Origin: Scandinavium manionii | GTDB taxonomy: Bacteria; Pseudomonadota; Gammaproteobacteria; Enterobacterales; Enterobacteriaceae | DNA: 64,000 nucleotides | Reading direction: 5' to 3' | Assembly (NCBI RefSeq): GCF_024764775.1 | Contig: NZ_JALIGC010000040.1 | Location: 620,001 to 684,000, forward strand | Part shown: positions 25,425 to 33,508 of the stretch, piece after piece | How positions within the stretch are numbered: position 1 is the first letter of the stretch | Layout: the number at the start of each line of letters is the position of its first letter | Program-made: the position numbers and the translations under genes | The notes under the pieces: generated by a model | Database searches by the model: none | What the model saw: only the letters and a program-made list of their open reading frames with translations | What the model was told of the DNA's origin: nothing

Positions 25425-28400
25425 TTACGATCCAAAACCATCAACGCCAGAAACAACGATGAGACGGGTGTTTGTTCTGCCTTCTTTGTGTCCGGTCCGT
25501 ACCTTGATAAACGTCGTTGCATTGGATTCAATCATCGGCTTGTCGCCACCTGTTACAGCCGCTGGCCATTCATAGCGTCCGGCCTGCCGCAATGCCTCCA
25601 GCTTCTTCAGGTAGCTCATGGATGGCATGACGGACTTAATGAATTCCGGACGTAAAAGCCATACGGGGTAAGTTTCGTCGCCATCTTCGCTGATTTTCTT
25701 CGTTTCAAAGAATCCAGCGCGATTATCGATATAGCGGCTATCAGCGCCGTCAGTGATGTTTTTAGGGGCAATGTGAGCGCGGTCCTTAACAATGGAAACG
25801 TGAAGCGCGTCAATGAATTTGCGGCTATCGCGGTTTCCGGTGCCGTTATGCTCTGTATATGCGTCAATCAGTGCCATAAACGTGGAATTAACATCGTCAT
25901 CAGTAAATCCGGTTATGTGCTGCGTCAGCATACCGATGGCATACACAGGAGCCAGCTTTGACAGCGCACGAATGACAACGGGATCGGAGGTTTCGCTTTT
26001 AAGCCAGTTCATAAAGCTGTTCACCTGCTCTGCTATTTTCTCGCGCAGCACGGTGTTATCGATATTACAGAACTCAGAAAGCACGGCATCGAGTGGCGTA
26101 CCGTAGTAGCGAGAGGCGTTGGCTTCAAACGCTTCCACGTAGGCGCGGGCATCAGCGTAGCCGTGAAGATCCGTATACGCGATGAATGGAATATCCAGCA
26201 GACGTGCGCCAACACCGCCTGATGTATCGCCGCCTTTCGACTCAACAAAGCTCTCGGCAGAAAGTTCACCAGATGAAAGGATCGCAGTTTCAAAACGTGG
26301 GGTTCTGATAAATCCATAACCAATAGGTTTACCCTGAATCTTTCCGTTGCCTTCGCTCAGGTCTCGAAATGCCTTGCTGAGCTTCGAACCTTCAGAGCTA
26401 TCCCCTGTCCCAGCTAACTGCAATTCATCAAGAATAAGAAGCCCGTTGTTCATCGCCGTCGCTATCTGGGTGAGTCCGAAGGCCGTTGCCGACCATCCAT
26501 ACATAGAGCGCTCAGGCTTACCAAGTACACTGGCGGCGCCTTTTAGCGCTGTAGTCTTACCCTGCGTGGTCGTCCCGAATATGTGGACTATCGGCATTTC
26601 TGCCTTCGCTTTATCGGTCGCCATCAGATAAAACGGAGCAGCAAGTGCATACAGGATGCAAAAAACCATGATGGGGTTGCCCATTGCCAGTGCTGCTACG
26701 TTGTTACGCCAGTCTTCGAGCGCGGTGACGGAAAAAGGGGTTGTATCTTCTGGCAGGGTGAGCATTGCACAATGTGTACTCGCCTTATGTCCGTAGGTTT
26801 TCCCGTTTGGCAATGTGTAGTTGTACCGCGGTTTACCGTCCTCATCGGGCAGGCGGTACCAACCGGGAAGCATTGAATAAGTAAATTTAGGAGCGGGCTT
26901 CCATGAAAATATGGTAGCGATCATCTCCATTGCTTTCGTGCTCTGGTCTGGCTCGCCACCAATGGTTGACAGCGCAACACGAATAAGTTTAGGAGTTAAC
27001 TCGCTCTGTTTAATGGTGATACGGTTTCCGGTGTCGCTTCCTATCGTGAGACACGCCTCTCCGTCAATCGTGCCGCGCCCGATAACATCTACCCCCACAC
27101 AAATCACTGTGCTGATACAGTCAGTAACTCGCTTTTCGTCCTCCTTACCGCGTACAGATGGCTCATGCAGAATATAGACTTTTCGTTGACTGCGATTATC
27201 GCAAAGTATCCAGTGGATACATGCATATATAGCTTTAATGCTTACAAGATGCTGCTCGATTGAATCACGCGCCAGGTGCCACTTCTCAAAGTTGTCAGGA
27301 ACACCCATGCTGAAATCAAAGCCAGCCGGAACTATGGAAGTTCGCTGTTTTCTGGTGTTTATTTCGTGGTATGGGACGTGAATGGTGGCGGCGCTGCTGC
27401 TCTTCACGTCCCGCTCTTTTCTGACCTTCGCCAGTTCGCGGTTAAATTCTTCAGCCATTCGCTCGGCTCCCAGCTCTGCCCGCACGTCGTCCCAGTCCTG
27501 TTTTTTACGCCCCAAACAGCCCGGAAATACCACCAGCGCACCGGATAACCTTGCGGCTTCGTTGGCTTTGATAATTCCCGTATTGGCCTTTACCTTGCCG
27601 TTAGCGTCAACATCGCCGGGAGCGTGGTAGTCGTTATCTGCCGCAATGACAATTTCGAGCGCAGGAAATCTCTCCCTGAAAGCCGTGACGACGCTCAAAA
27701 GGTTTGCCGCATACATTGCTGCTATAATGCGAGAAGATGGCACAGCGATAGATAGGCTAAGCGCCGTTGCATATCCTTCAGCAATAATGAAGGTGGTATC
27801 TGGCATTTCTGGCGTGTAAACCGGAATAAACATGCCCGATGTTGGCAATCCCTTCATCGGATCCTTGCTGCGACCATCAGGGAAAGGTTTTGCCAGTAAT
27901 CGTTGCACATTCACCAGCTCGCCATTGATATTGTGAATCTCAGCAAGCCCAGTTCCATCAGCGGTAACGGAAAGACGTTGCGATTCAATCGGAAAGCCTT
28001 TACGGGTCAGGTAATGACATTCACCGAGGCGGGCAGAATTTAGCAATTCGCGCATCGTCTTGCGGGATTCTCTAGCCTGTTGCTCTGCTGCCTCCTCCCG
28101 TTCGCGGCGTTTTTCTGCTGCGATACGTTCATTTTTTTTGCGTTGTTCATCCATCTGCGCCCGCTCTTCGCTGGTCATGCCCTGTCTGAAGTAACCCCAG
28201 CCGCAAGCCTCATCAATTAATTGCGCGGCCTGTTTAATCTGCTGCCCATCTGGTTTACTGTCGCGAGCACAACCACAGCGCATACGTGCTACCAGCTCCA
28301 GCAGGTTAAATCCAATTCCAGCCGCTCCACACGTACAGATATACGTCCCGGCATTCTTGCCGTTGTCGTAAATTCTGAAGCTGTCAGATTTGCCGCATAT

Positions 28401-28532
28401 TGGACAGGTGTGCTTTTTAGAACCGTGTGGCTCAGGTATACCCAGTGGGGCGAGCGCATCTCGCCAACCTTCTGCCATGATGCGGGCTTTAGCCTGGCTA
28501 AAAGGAGTGTTCGGGGTGGTGTTCTTATTCAT
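25425..28532 (-). CDS. P4-alpha-like primase/helicase with DUF927-type ATPase domain
   Basis: A 1035-residue replication protein. An N-terminal zinc ribbon (C43, C46, C66, C68 in CPIC and CTC) is followed by a charged coiled stretch (residues 125-165), a Toprim domain (IIAEGYATA near 250 and AADND at 297-301), and a C-terminal ATPase with Walker A GTTTQGKT (653-660) and Walker B LLILDEL (698-704) typical of DUF927. It probably primes and unwinds element DNA after excision. It is the largest element gene and follows a 112-residue small gene. The nearest iteron-like cluster is at 17.7-18.0 kb. No cognate site was recognised next to the gene. Confidence 0.92.
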   Translation of the reverse strand: MNKNTTPNTPFSQAKARIMAEGWRDALAPLGIPEPHGSKKHTCPICGKSDSFRIYDNGKNAGTYICTCGAAGIGFNLLELVARMRCGCARDSKPDGQQIKQAAQLIDEACGWGYFRQGMTSEERAQMDEQRKKNERIAAEKRREREEAAEQQARESRKTMRELLNSARLGECHYLTRKGFPIESQRLSVTADGTGLAEIHNINGELVNVQRLLAKPFPDGRSKDPMKGLPTSGMFIPVYTPEMPDTTFIIAEGYATALSLSIAVPSSRIIAAMYAANLLSVVTAFRERFPALEIVIAADNDYHAPGDVDANGKVKANTGIIKANEAARLSGALVVFPGCLGRKKQDWDDVRAELGAERMAEEFNRELAKVRKERDVKSSSAATIHVPYHEINTRKQRTSIVPAGFDFSMGVPDNFEKWHLARDSIEQHLVSIKAIYACIHWILCDNRSQRKVYILHEPSVRGKEDEKRVTDCISTVICVGVDVIGRGTIDGEACLTIGSDTGNRITIKQSELTPKLIRVALSTIGGEPDQSTKAMEMIATIFSWKPAPKFTYSMLPGWYRLPDEDGKPRYNYTLPNGKTYGHKASTHCAMLTLPEDTTPFSVTALEDWRNNVAALAMGNPIMVFCILYALAAPFYLMATDKAKAEMPIVHIFGTTTQGKTTALKGAASVLGKPERSMYGWSATAFGLTQIATAMNNGLLILDELQLAGTGDSSEGSKLSKAFRDLSEGNGKIQGKPIGYGFIRTPRFETAILSSGELSAESFVESKGGDTSGGVGARLLDIPFIAYTDLHGYADARAYVEAFEANASRYYGTPLDAVLSEFCNIDNTVLREKIAEQVNSFMNWLKSETSDPVVIRALSKLAPVYAIGMLTQHITGFTDDDVNSTFMALIDAYTEHNGTGNRDSRKFIDALHVSIVKDRAHIAPKNITDGADSRYIDNRAGFFETKKISEDGDETYPVWLLRPEFIKSVMPSMSYLKKLEALRQAGRYEWPAAVTGGDKPMIESNATTFIKVRTGHKEGRTNTRLIVVSGVDGFGS

Positions 28533-28593
28533 GGTGATGACCTCACGCCACCAATCAGCCCATCTGTGGCCGCTGGTGACTTTTTTGATACCG

Positions 28594-28932
28594 CTATTTT
28601 TGTGGCTCTAAATTCTCATGGTGTGGCAAGTTCACCACGGCGGTTTTGGCATCAGCCTTCAGCCACCGACAGCGCCGCCAGCCATGCCATCTCACACCGA
28701 AAATGGCTATAACATCACCAGCGACAAGCCCCACCATATTGCCGATGGCGACGGAGTCCGTAAGATGCAAGCTGAGAATATCCCTGCCGTACTTAATGGG
28801 GCAGTTCGTATCCACAATTTTCAGCATGATATTGTGTCCGTACTTTCCGAGCGTGACAGGCCTGAGTACGAGCGCTTTTATGGCGTATCGCGGGCGGTCA
28901 ATCGGGGTTGGTGTGATCAGTGTTGACCGCAT
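28594..28932 (-). CDS. Small conserved-looking element protein upstream of the primase
   Basis: A 112-residue frame starting MRSTLITPTPIDRPRYAIKA with a strong GGAGG site 8 bp before the ATG. It has a beta-rich composition (ALVLRPVTLGKYGHNIMLKI, VGLVAGDVIAIFGV), suggestive of an OB-like fold, but this is only a guess. It lies 61 bp before the primase gene on the same strand, as small accessory genes do in P4-like elements. A longer start at 28953 is less likely because it lacks the ribosome binding site. Confidence 0.65.
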   Translation of the reverse strand: MRSTLITPTPIDRPRYAIKALVLRPVTLGKYGHNIMLKIVDTNCPIKYGRDILSLHLTDSVAIGNMVGLVAGDVIAIFGVRWHGWRRCRWLKADAKTAVVNLPHHENLEPQK

Positions 28933-29001
28933 ATCAATAATCCTCCCCGGCAATGGTTAATTCGGCCTTTCGGACTATAGATTGATTTGGACTATTGATG
29001 C

Positions 29002-29253
29002 TCATTGCGCCCCCTCCGCCACTGCATAGCCGTTAGCTTTGGTTGAGTCGATAAGCCACTGCTTAACTTCATCTTCACGCCATACGCTGATACGTGGCGA
29101 CAATTTGGCGGGCACAGGGAAGGAACCTTTGCCCATCAGGGCGTAGATGACCTGCTCGCTGCGGAATACGATTGCTTTGACTTCATCTAAGCGGATCCAG
29201 TTGAATTTAGGGTTGAATGGTTGCGGGTTCCAGCACTGCGGGGACATAGCCAT
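29002..29253 (-). CDS. AlpA-family transcription regulator/excisionase-like protein
   Basis: An 83-residue protein with a MerR-like winged helix: IRLDEVKAIVFRSEQVIYAL, then FPVPAKLSPRISVWREDEVKQWL. This is the AlpA/Vis group, which in P4-like elements controls late or integrase genes and can promote excision. GGAGG lies 9 bp before the ATG. It is between the Ash-like gene and the small gene upstream of the primase, in the usual place for P4-type elements. Confidence 0.88.
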   Translation of the reverse strand: MAMSPQCWNPQPFNPKFNWIRLDEVKAIVFRSEQVIYALMGKGSFPVPAKLSPRISVWREDEVKQWLIDSTKANGYAVAEGAQ

Positions 29254-29300
29254 TATGCGATTCCTCCGTTCTGGATGACACCAGCGAAAGAAAGCACATA

Positions 29301-29726
29301 TTAACGGCTGGCGGATTGACGGGCATCGCGTTCTGTTGCAGCGGTAATATGCAGCATGACAGGGCGAACTGATTTGAGGTTTGCACGCTCAACGGCGGCA
29401 AAAATGAAGGTTTTTAGGCGAGCGTGGACACAGACAGCCATGGTGGCGATCTCCTTTTGCAATGATTGTAAATCACCACAAATCGAGACCAATCGATTGG
29501 TGGTGAACTGGCAGCAGATTGGTCTTACCGGAGCAAAAGGAACCCGGCGCTTCTTACGAAGCTCCGCCACCAGCCCACCATTGAAGGCGTGCAGGATATT
29601 AGACAATAAAAAACACGCTGCGGCGCGTGTGTTATCGCCTTTTGCTTTATCCGGGAGACCAATCCCGACACCTGATTTTGCAGGTGCGGACGAATAATCT
29701 TTCAGTTTAGGTAAGGTTGTCAACAT
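29301..29726 (-). CDS. Ash-family/host-inhibition-like protein
   Basis: A 141-residue protein that resembles the Ash family of P4-like elements: an N-terminal SGVGIGLPDKAK segment, a middle FGGLVAE-type and RRVPFAPVRPICCQF stretch, then FIFAAVERANLKSVRP and an ATERDAR ending. P4 relatives are linked to host-cell effects and anti-repression. The ATG at 29726 has GAGG 8 bp upstream; an upstream in-frame start (29813) is possible. Members of this family are variable and often overlap regulatory RNA regions, so the exact product is uncertain. Confidence 0.65.
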   Translation of the reverse strand: MLTTLPKLKDYSSAPAKSGVGIGLPDKAKGDNTRAAACFLLSNILHAFNGGLVAELRKKRRVPFAPVRPICCQFTTNRLVSICGDLQSLQKEIATMAVCVHARLKTFIFAAVERANLKSVRPVMLHITAATERDARQSASR

Positions 29727-29834
29727 TAAATGTCCCTCATTAACTCTTTGTGTGTCAGTGAGGGAACTTTGCCGGGATGCTGAGAGCTTTTGTTTTACCG
29801 CTAACGGCAGCAAAATATAATTTGCTGAATTTAA

Positions 29835-30650
29835 TCACTTTTTACGTGAATATTTCTTTTTTATAGGTATCAGTTTCATTATCGCGCTTTCGCTCATGCC
29901 GTCTAGCGTCTCAGCCTTTCCGGGCGGCGCGATATCCTTCAATTTATTGATAAACTCTACTTTCGTTGACCACTGACCACCTTCCCACTGTTTAACGAGC
30001 CATCTTTCAAGGGATTTTTTTTTGGTGTCTGGTTTAGCTGGATGGTGCCCGCCCTTCGCTTGGTTTTTAATTAGTCCACTTACTGCCCTTCCCTCGCTGA
30101 AAAACAAAATTTTGTTGAATGATGCAGATATTGAGCGGCGATTGTTTGAGGGGTGATATTCCCTTTTTTTATCTGGCACATACCTGAAATACATCTGTAA
30201 CTCCGAAACAGGAACTTCATCACCTTTATCGTTTATCTTGATATTTCCGTCCTTATCAGCCTTCGCCTCAATGTTGTCAATCGCGCTATCAATAGTGCCA
30301 CGCTGATAAACAAGGAAATCGGCGATAATTTCCCGCAGGCCATCAGCGGGAACGTCTCTAAGTTTTTCTTTTATGGCGCTATGTGATAAATCACACTCCT
30401 GATGCGACATATCGATCCAGAATTTAGAACTTGATGGATCTGGCTTGCCATAACGCCTTGACGTGCTTACGCGCGCATAGGCAAATTTATACGCCCTAGC
30501 ATCACCCGCAGCGTTTTTTGCCAACTGCCATGCGGGAGAAAACCCCTCGATAGAATGTATCTCCGAAACTCTGGATAATTTTTCCTCCTCATCAGCGATT
30601 AGCTTTGCCTTCTCCCTCTCATGTATAGATAGTATTTTCTTAGTAACCAT
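29835..30650 (-). CDS. Unknown protein translationally coupled to the integrase
   Basis: I do not recognise this 271-residue, highly charged, soluble protein. Its ATG lies inside the last codons of the integrase gene (11-bp overlap), so the two are read from one mRNA. A charged N-terminal helix (HEREKAKLIADEEEKL) is followed by a mixed domain and a basic C-terminal module (SLERWLVKQWEGGQWSTKVE, then a KKKYSRKK tail) that might bind nucleic acid. In P4-like elements this place next to the integrase often holds variable cargo such as defence or regulatory genes. No known motif supports either. Confidence 0.7.
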   Translation of the reverse strand: MVTKKILSIHEREKAKLIADEEEKLSRVSEIHSIEGFSPAWQLAKNAAGDARAYKFAYARVSTSRRYGKPDPSSSKFWIDMSHQECDLSHSAIKEKLRDVPADGLREIIADFLVYQRGTIDSAIDNIEAKADKDGNIKINDKGDEVPVSELQMYFRYVPDKKREYHPSNNRRSISASFNKILFFSEGRAVSGLIKNQAKGGHHPAKPDTKKKSLERWLVKQWEGGQWSTKVEFINKLKDIAPPGKAETLDGMSESAIMKLIPIKKKYSRKK

Positions 30651-31851
30651 GTGAATCACCAGCGTTAACGGAAAGGGAGGTTGCTGCGCGATGCAGTTCG
30701 TCGATGTGATCGGCGTACCACTGAAGCATCTCGCGACGGTTGTCGAGGTATTGAGCGTGGTTGTACGTGCTGCGAATGGTGTTTTTGTCAGCGTGGGCTA
30801 GCTGCGCTTCAATCCATGCAGTGTTATATCCCTGCTCATGTAGGATCGTACTCATTGTGTGCCTGAATCCGTGCCCTGTAGCCTCATTTCCGTACCCGCA
30901 GCGATGTATCAAATTGCCAACAAGACCGGGGGACATCGCCCGCAGCGCATCGCGTTGGTTTGGAAATATCAATCCATGTGGGCCAGTTATAGACCGCATA
31001 AACTTCAGAATATCGATGGCCTGCCGGGAGAGCGGGACAATATGCGGCCTATCCCCCTTCATTCGTTCGGCTGGCATTCGCCACAGCGCCGCATCTAAAT
31101 CGACCTCGTTCCACGCCCCTTCACGGGCTTCGGTTGGTCGCAAACCTGTGAGCATCAGGAGCCTGATTAATGATATGACTATCAGGCTTTCACCAGACGT
31201 CGTGAGAACATTCAGGAACGAGCCTATCTCTGAGGCGTCCAACGATGCGAAGTGGCCTTTTTTGTGGCGCTGTAGCGCACCGGTTAAGTCTCTGGCGGGG
31301 TTGTATTTGGCCTTACCCGTTATAACAGCAAACGCGAATACCTCCGAACATCTGGAGCGGGCATTGCTTGCTACAGTTTTCGAGCCTTTCGCCTCGATCT
31401 TCTTCAGAAGTTTGAGAACATCAGGCGGCTCAATCTTCGCAACGGAACGACCTCCGATAGACGGCAGAATATGGTTATCAAACAGACGTGTTATGTTTTT
31501 CGCATAGCTATCAGCCCACCGGGCTATTCTGGATTGATACCATTCGCCGTAAACGTCTCTGAACGAGGAGCCAGAGCGATTTGCTTCGATCTCTTTGGCT
31601 TTTTCATCTACAGGGCTAATACCCTGAGCCACTTTCGCGCGAGCGTTTGCCGCCTGAATGCGGGCAGTAGACAGGGTGACGTCTGGATAAACACCTATGG
31701 ATAATTTTTGTTTTTTTCCGTTCAGGGTGTACCTGAAACGCCACAGCTTAGAGCCATTGGGCTTTATGAGAATTGCCAGACCTCCACCATCAGTGATCGT
31801 GTACTCGCGTTCTTTGGGGGTGGCGTTTTTTATGTGGGCATTGGTTAGCAA
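30640..31851 (-). CDS. P4-type tyrosine integrase
   Basis: A 403-residue site-specific recombinase. The N-terminal DUF4102 arm-binding domain (residues 1-85, with DGGGLAILIKPNGSKLWRFR) is followed by a core-binding domain and the catalytic domain with R238 (LTGLRPTEAR), K265, H327 and R330 (GHGFRHT), H353 (LAHAD) and the nucleophile Y363 (STYNHAQYL). Its 5' end faces the attachment core at 32025-32039, 174 bp away, as usual for P4-type integrases. Most relatives use tRNA genes; this one appears to use the tesA/ybbA start overlap. Confidence 0.95.
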   Translation of the reverse strand: MLTNAHIKNATPKEREYTITDGGGLAILIKPNGSKLWRFRYTLNGKKQKLSIGVYPDVTLSTARIQAANARAKVAQGISPVDEKAKEIEANRSGSSFRDVYGEWYQSRIARWADSYAKNITRLFDNHILPSIGGRSVAKIEPPDVLKLLKKIEAKGSKTVASNARSRCSEVFAFAVITGKAKYNPARDLTGALQRHKKGHFASLDASEIGSFLNVLTTSGESLIVISLIRLLMLTGLRPTEAREGAWNEVDLDAALWRMPAERMKGDRPHIVPLSRQAIDILKFMRSITGPHGLIFPNQRDALRAMSPGLVGNLIHRCGYGNEATGHGFRHTMSTILHEQGYNTAWIEAQLAHADKNTIRSTYNHAQYLDNRREMLQWYADHIDELHRAATSLSVNAGDSHGY

Positions 31852-31987
31852 AGTATGTCCCTCGCATTTTACTTTTTTTCGAGGTTACTACGGAGGGACA
31901 CTTTATTACACTGTTTTCGTGATACTCTCACAGAGTTAGCAGGAGTTTGTAAAAGCCAAAAAAGTCAGCAAGTAAGGGGGTCTAGCT

Positions 31988-32641
31988 GTGGTTGCAATCC
32001 GTTTTGAGAAGTTACTTAAATCTATCAAGTATGTTTTCCGCTGGCATGTGCCGTTCCTGTTTCTTTTGCTGTTAACCTGCCGCGCCGCATTTGCCGACAC
32101 GCTGTTAATTCTGGGTGACAGTCTGAGTGCCGGGTATCGCATGGCGGCAACGGCCGCATGGCCCGCGCTCCTTAATGAAAAGTGGCAGCCGAAGACCGAG
32201 GTTGTCAACGCCAGTATCAGCGGTGACACATCGCAGCAGGGGCTGGCGCGCCTGCCAACGCTGCTCAAGCAGCACCAGCCGCGCTGGGTGTTGGTCGAAC
32301 TGGGCGGTAACGATGGCCTGCGCGGGTTTCAGCCTCAACAAACCGAGCAAACCCTGCGAACGGTTATCGAACAAATTAAAGCCGCCAACGCCGAACCACT
32401 GTTGATGCAAATTCGTCTGCCTGCGAACTATGGCCGTCGGTATAATGAGGCCTTTAGCGCGATGTATCCGCAGCTTGCCAAAGAGTTCGATATTCCTCTG
32501 TTGCCATTTTTCATGGAAGAGGTCTATCTGAAACCGCAATGGATGCAGGATGATGGTATTCACCCCAATCGTGACGCGCAGCCGTTTATAGCGGACTGGA
32601 TGGCGGCACGCCTGGCTCCCTTAGTTAAACACGACTCCTGA
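31988..32641 (+). CDS. tesA: Thioesterase I/protease I/lysophospholipase L1 TesA with an element-encoded N-terminus
   Basis: Periplasmic SGNH hydrolase acting on acyl-CoA and lysophospholipids. GDSLSAGYR holds the catalytic serine, GGNDGLRG the block III asparagine and DGIHPN the Asp/His pair. The native start (MMNFKYVFRW) has been split off by the insertion. The frame now opens at a GTG with AAGGGGG 7 bp upstream, both in element DNA, giving MVAIRFEKLLKS joined to IKYVFRWHVPFLF. The signal peptide keeps its hydrophobic core (VPFLFLLLLT) and the AFA cleavage site before DTLLIL, with a longer positively charged start. Total 217 residues, about nine more than usual. It is probably still exported. 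Confidence 0.93.
   Translation: MVAIRFEKLLKSIKYVFRWHVPFLFLLLLTCRAAFADTLLILGDSLSAGYRMAATAAWPALLNEKWQPKTEVVNASISGDTSQQGLARLPTLLKQHQPRWVLVELGGNDGLRGFQPQQTEQTLRTVIEQIKAANAEPLLMQIRLPANYGRRYNEAFSAMYPQLAKEFDIPLLPFFMEEVYLKPQWMQDDGIHPNRDAQPFIADWMAARLAPLVKHDS
32025..32039 (+). repeat. Attachment site copy at the tesA end (att core, 15 bp)
   Basis: TCAAGTATGTTTTCC, identical to 15519-15533. Here it is codons 13-17 of the chimeric tesA frame (IKYVF). To its left is element DNA that encodes the new tesA N-terminus; to its right the native gene continues with GCTGGCATG. Confidence 0.93.
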
Positions 32642-32669
32642 ATATCAGGAGTTGTCTTCAGGTAAAGTT

Positions 32670-33440
32670 ATGCAAAAAACGGTCTTAATAACAGGATGTT
32701 CCAGCGGAATTGGGCTGGAGAGTGCGCTTGAGCTGAAACGCCAGGGCTTTCGCGTACTGGCCGCGTGTCGCAAGCCGGAAGACGTGGCCCGCATGTCAGG
32801 TCAGGGGCTGACGGGAATTATTCTTGATTTGGATTCGCCCGACAGCGTGGACCGCGCCGCCGACGAAATCATCGCCCTGACCGATAATCGCCTGTTCGGC
32901 ATTTTCAATAATGCCGGCTTCGGCGTGTACGGCCCGCTGAACACCCTGAGCCGTACGCAGCTGGAGCAGCAGTTTTCCACTAACTTCTTCGGCGCACATC
33001 AGTTGACCATGCGCCTGCTGCCCGCCATGGAGCCGCACGGCGAAGGGCGAATCGTGATGACGTCCTCGGTGATGGGCCTGATATCCACGCCCGGCCGTGG
33101 AGCGTATGCCGCCAGTAAATATGCTCTGGAAGCCTGGTCCGACGCACTACGCATGGAGCTGCGTCACAGCGGCATTAAAGTTAGCCTGATTGAACCCGGC
33201 CCGATCCGCACCCGCTTCACTGAAAACGTCAACCAGACCCAGGCTGATAAACCTGTCGAAAACCCGGGTATCGCCGCCCGTTTTACCCTCGGGCCAGAGG
33301 CGGTGGTGGAAAAAGTGCGCCATGCTTTCACCAGCGAGAAACCGAAAATGCGCTATCCGGTGACCCTGGTGACGCACGCAGTCATGCTGCTCAAGCGCGT
33401 ACTGCCGGGCCGAATGATGGACAAAATTTTGCAGGGCTGA
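32670..33440 (+). CDS. ybbO: Short-chain dehydrogenase YbbO
   Basis: A 256-residue NADP-dependent short-chain dehydrogenase; the E. coli enzyme reduces aliphatic aldehydes. It has TGCSSGIG for cofactor binding at the N-terminus, NNAGFG, the catalytic serine in MTSSVMG and YAASK with the catalytic Tyr and Lys. The ATG at 32670 opens MQKTVLITG; a TTG at 32652 could add six residues, as some annotations of the family do. It follows tesA by 28 bp on the same strand and was likely co-transcribed with it before the insertion. Confidence 0.94.
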   Translation: MQKTVLITGCSSGIGLESALELKRQGFRVLAACRKPEDVARMSGQGLTGIILDLDSPDSVDRAADEIIALTDNRLFGIFNNAGFGVYGPLNTLSRTQLEQQFSTNFFGAHQLTMRLLPAMEPHGEGRIVMTSSVMGLISTPGRGAYAASKYALEAWSDALRMELRHSGIKVSLIEPGPIRTRFTENVNQTQADKPVENPGIAARFTLGPEAVVEKVRHAFTSEKPKMRYPVTLVTHAVMLLKRVLPGRMMDKILQG

Positions 33441-33508
33441 GTTGAAGCACCGTCCTCCGCCCCCATCTCAATAAGATATCGACTCATATCGAATAAAGAG
33501 AATGACTT

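Larger units (their letters stand above)
15519..32039. mobile_element. 16.5-kb P4-like integrative element inserted in the tesA/ybbA start overlap
   Basis: The element lies between two copies of TCAAGTATGTTTTCC at 15519-15533 and 32025-32039. Joining the flanks with one copy restores a tesA start (ATGATGAACT + core + GCTGGCATG, protein MMNFKYVFRW) and, on the other strand, a ybbA start (ATGCCAGCG..., protein MPAENILEV), both as in E. coli. Gene content fits a P4-type satellite or island: integrase next to one end, AlpA-like and Ash-like genes, and a primase/helicase. No capsid or tail genes were seen, so it cannot form virions alone. Between the replication genes and the far end lies accessory DNA: an aspartate decarboxylation operon, gene fragments, repeats, a PrtN-family gene and a serine recombinase with an unknown partner. 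Confidence 0.93.

Noticed and set aside
30761..31507. Plus-strand frame opposite the integrase (248 codons)
   Set aside because: The minus strand encodes the full catalytic set of a tyrosine integrase.
29731..31899. GTCCCTC/GAGGGAC dyad at 31857-31899, with TGTCCCTC again near 29731, as integrase operators
   Set aside because: The arms are only 7 bp and far apart; no stronger evidence than chance for a regulatory role.
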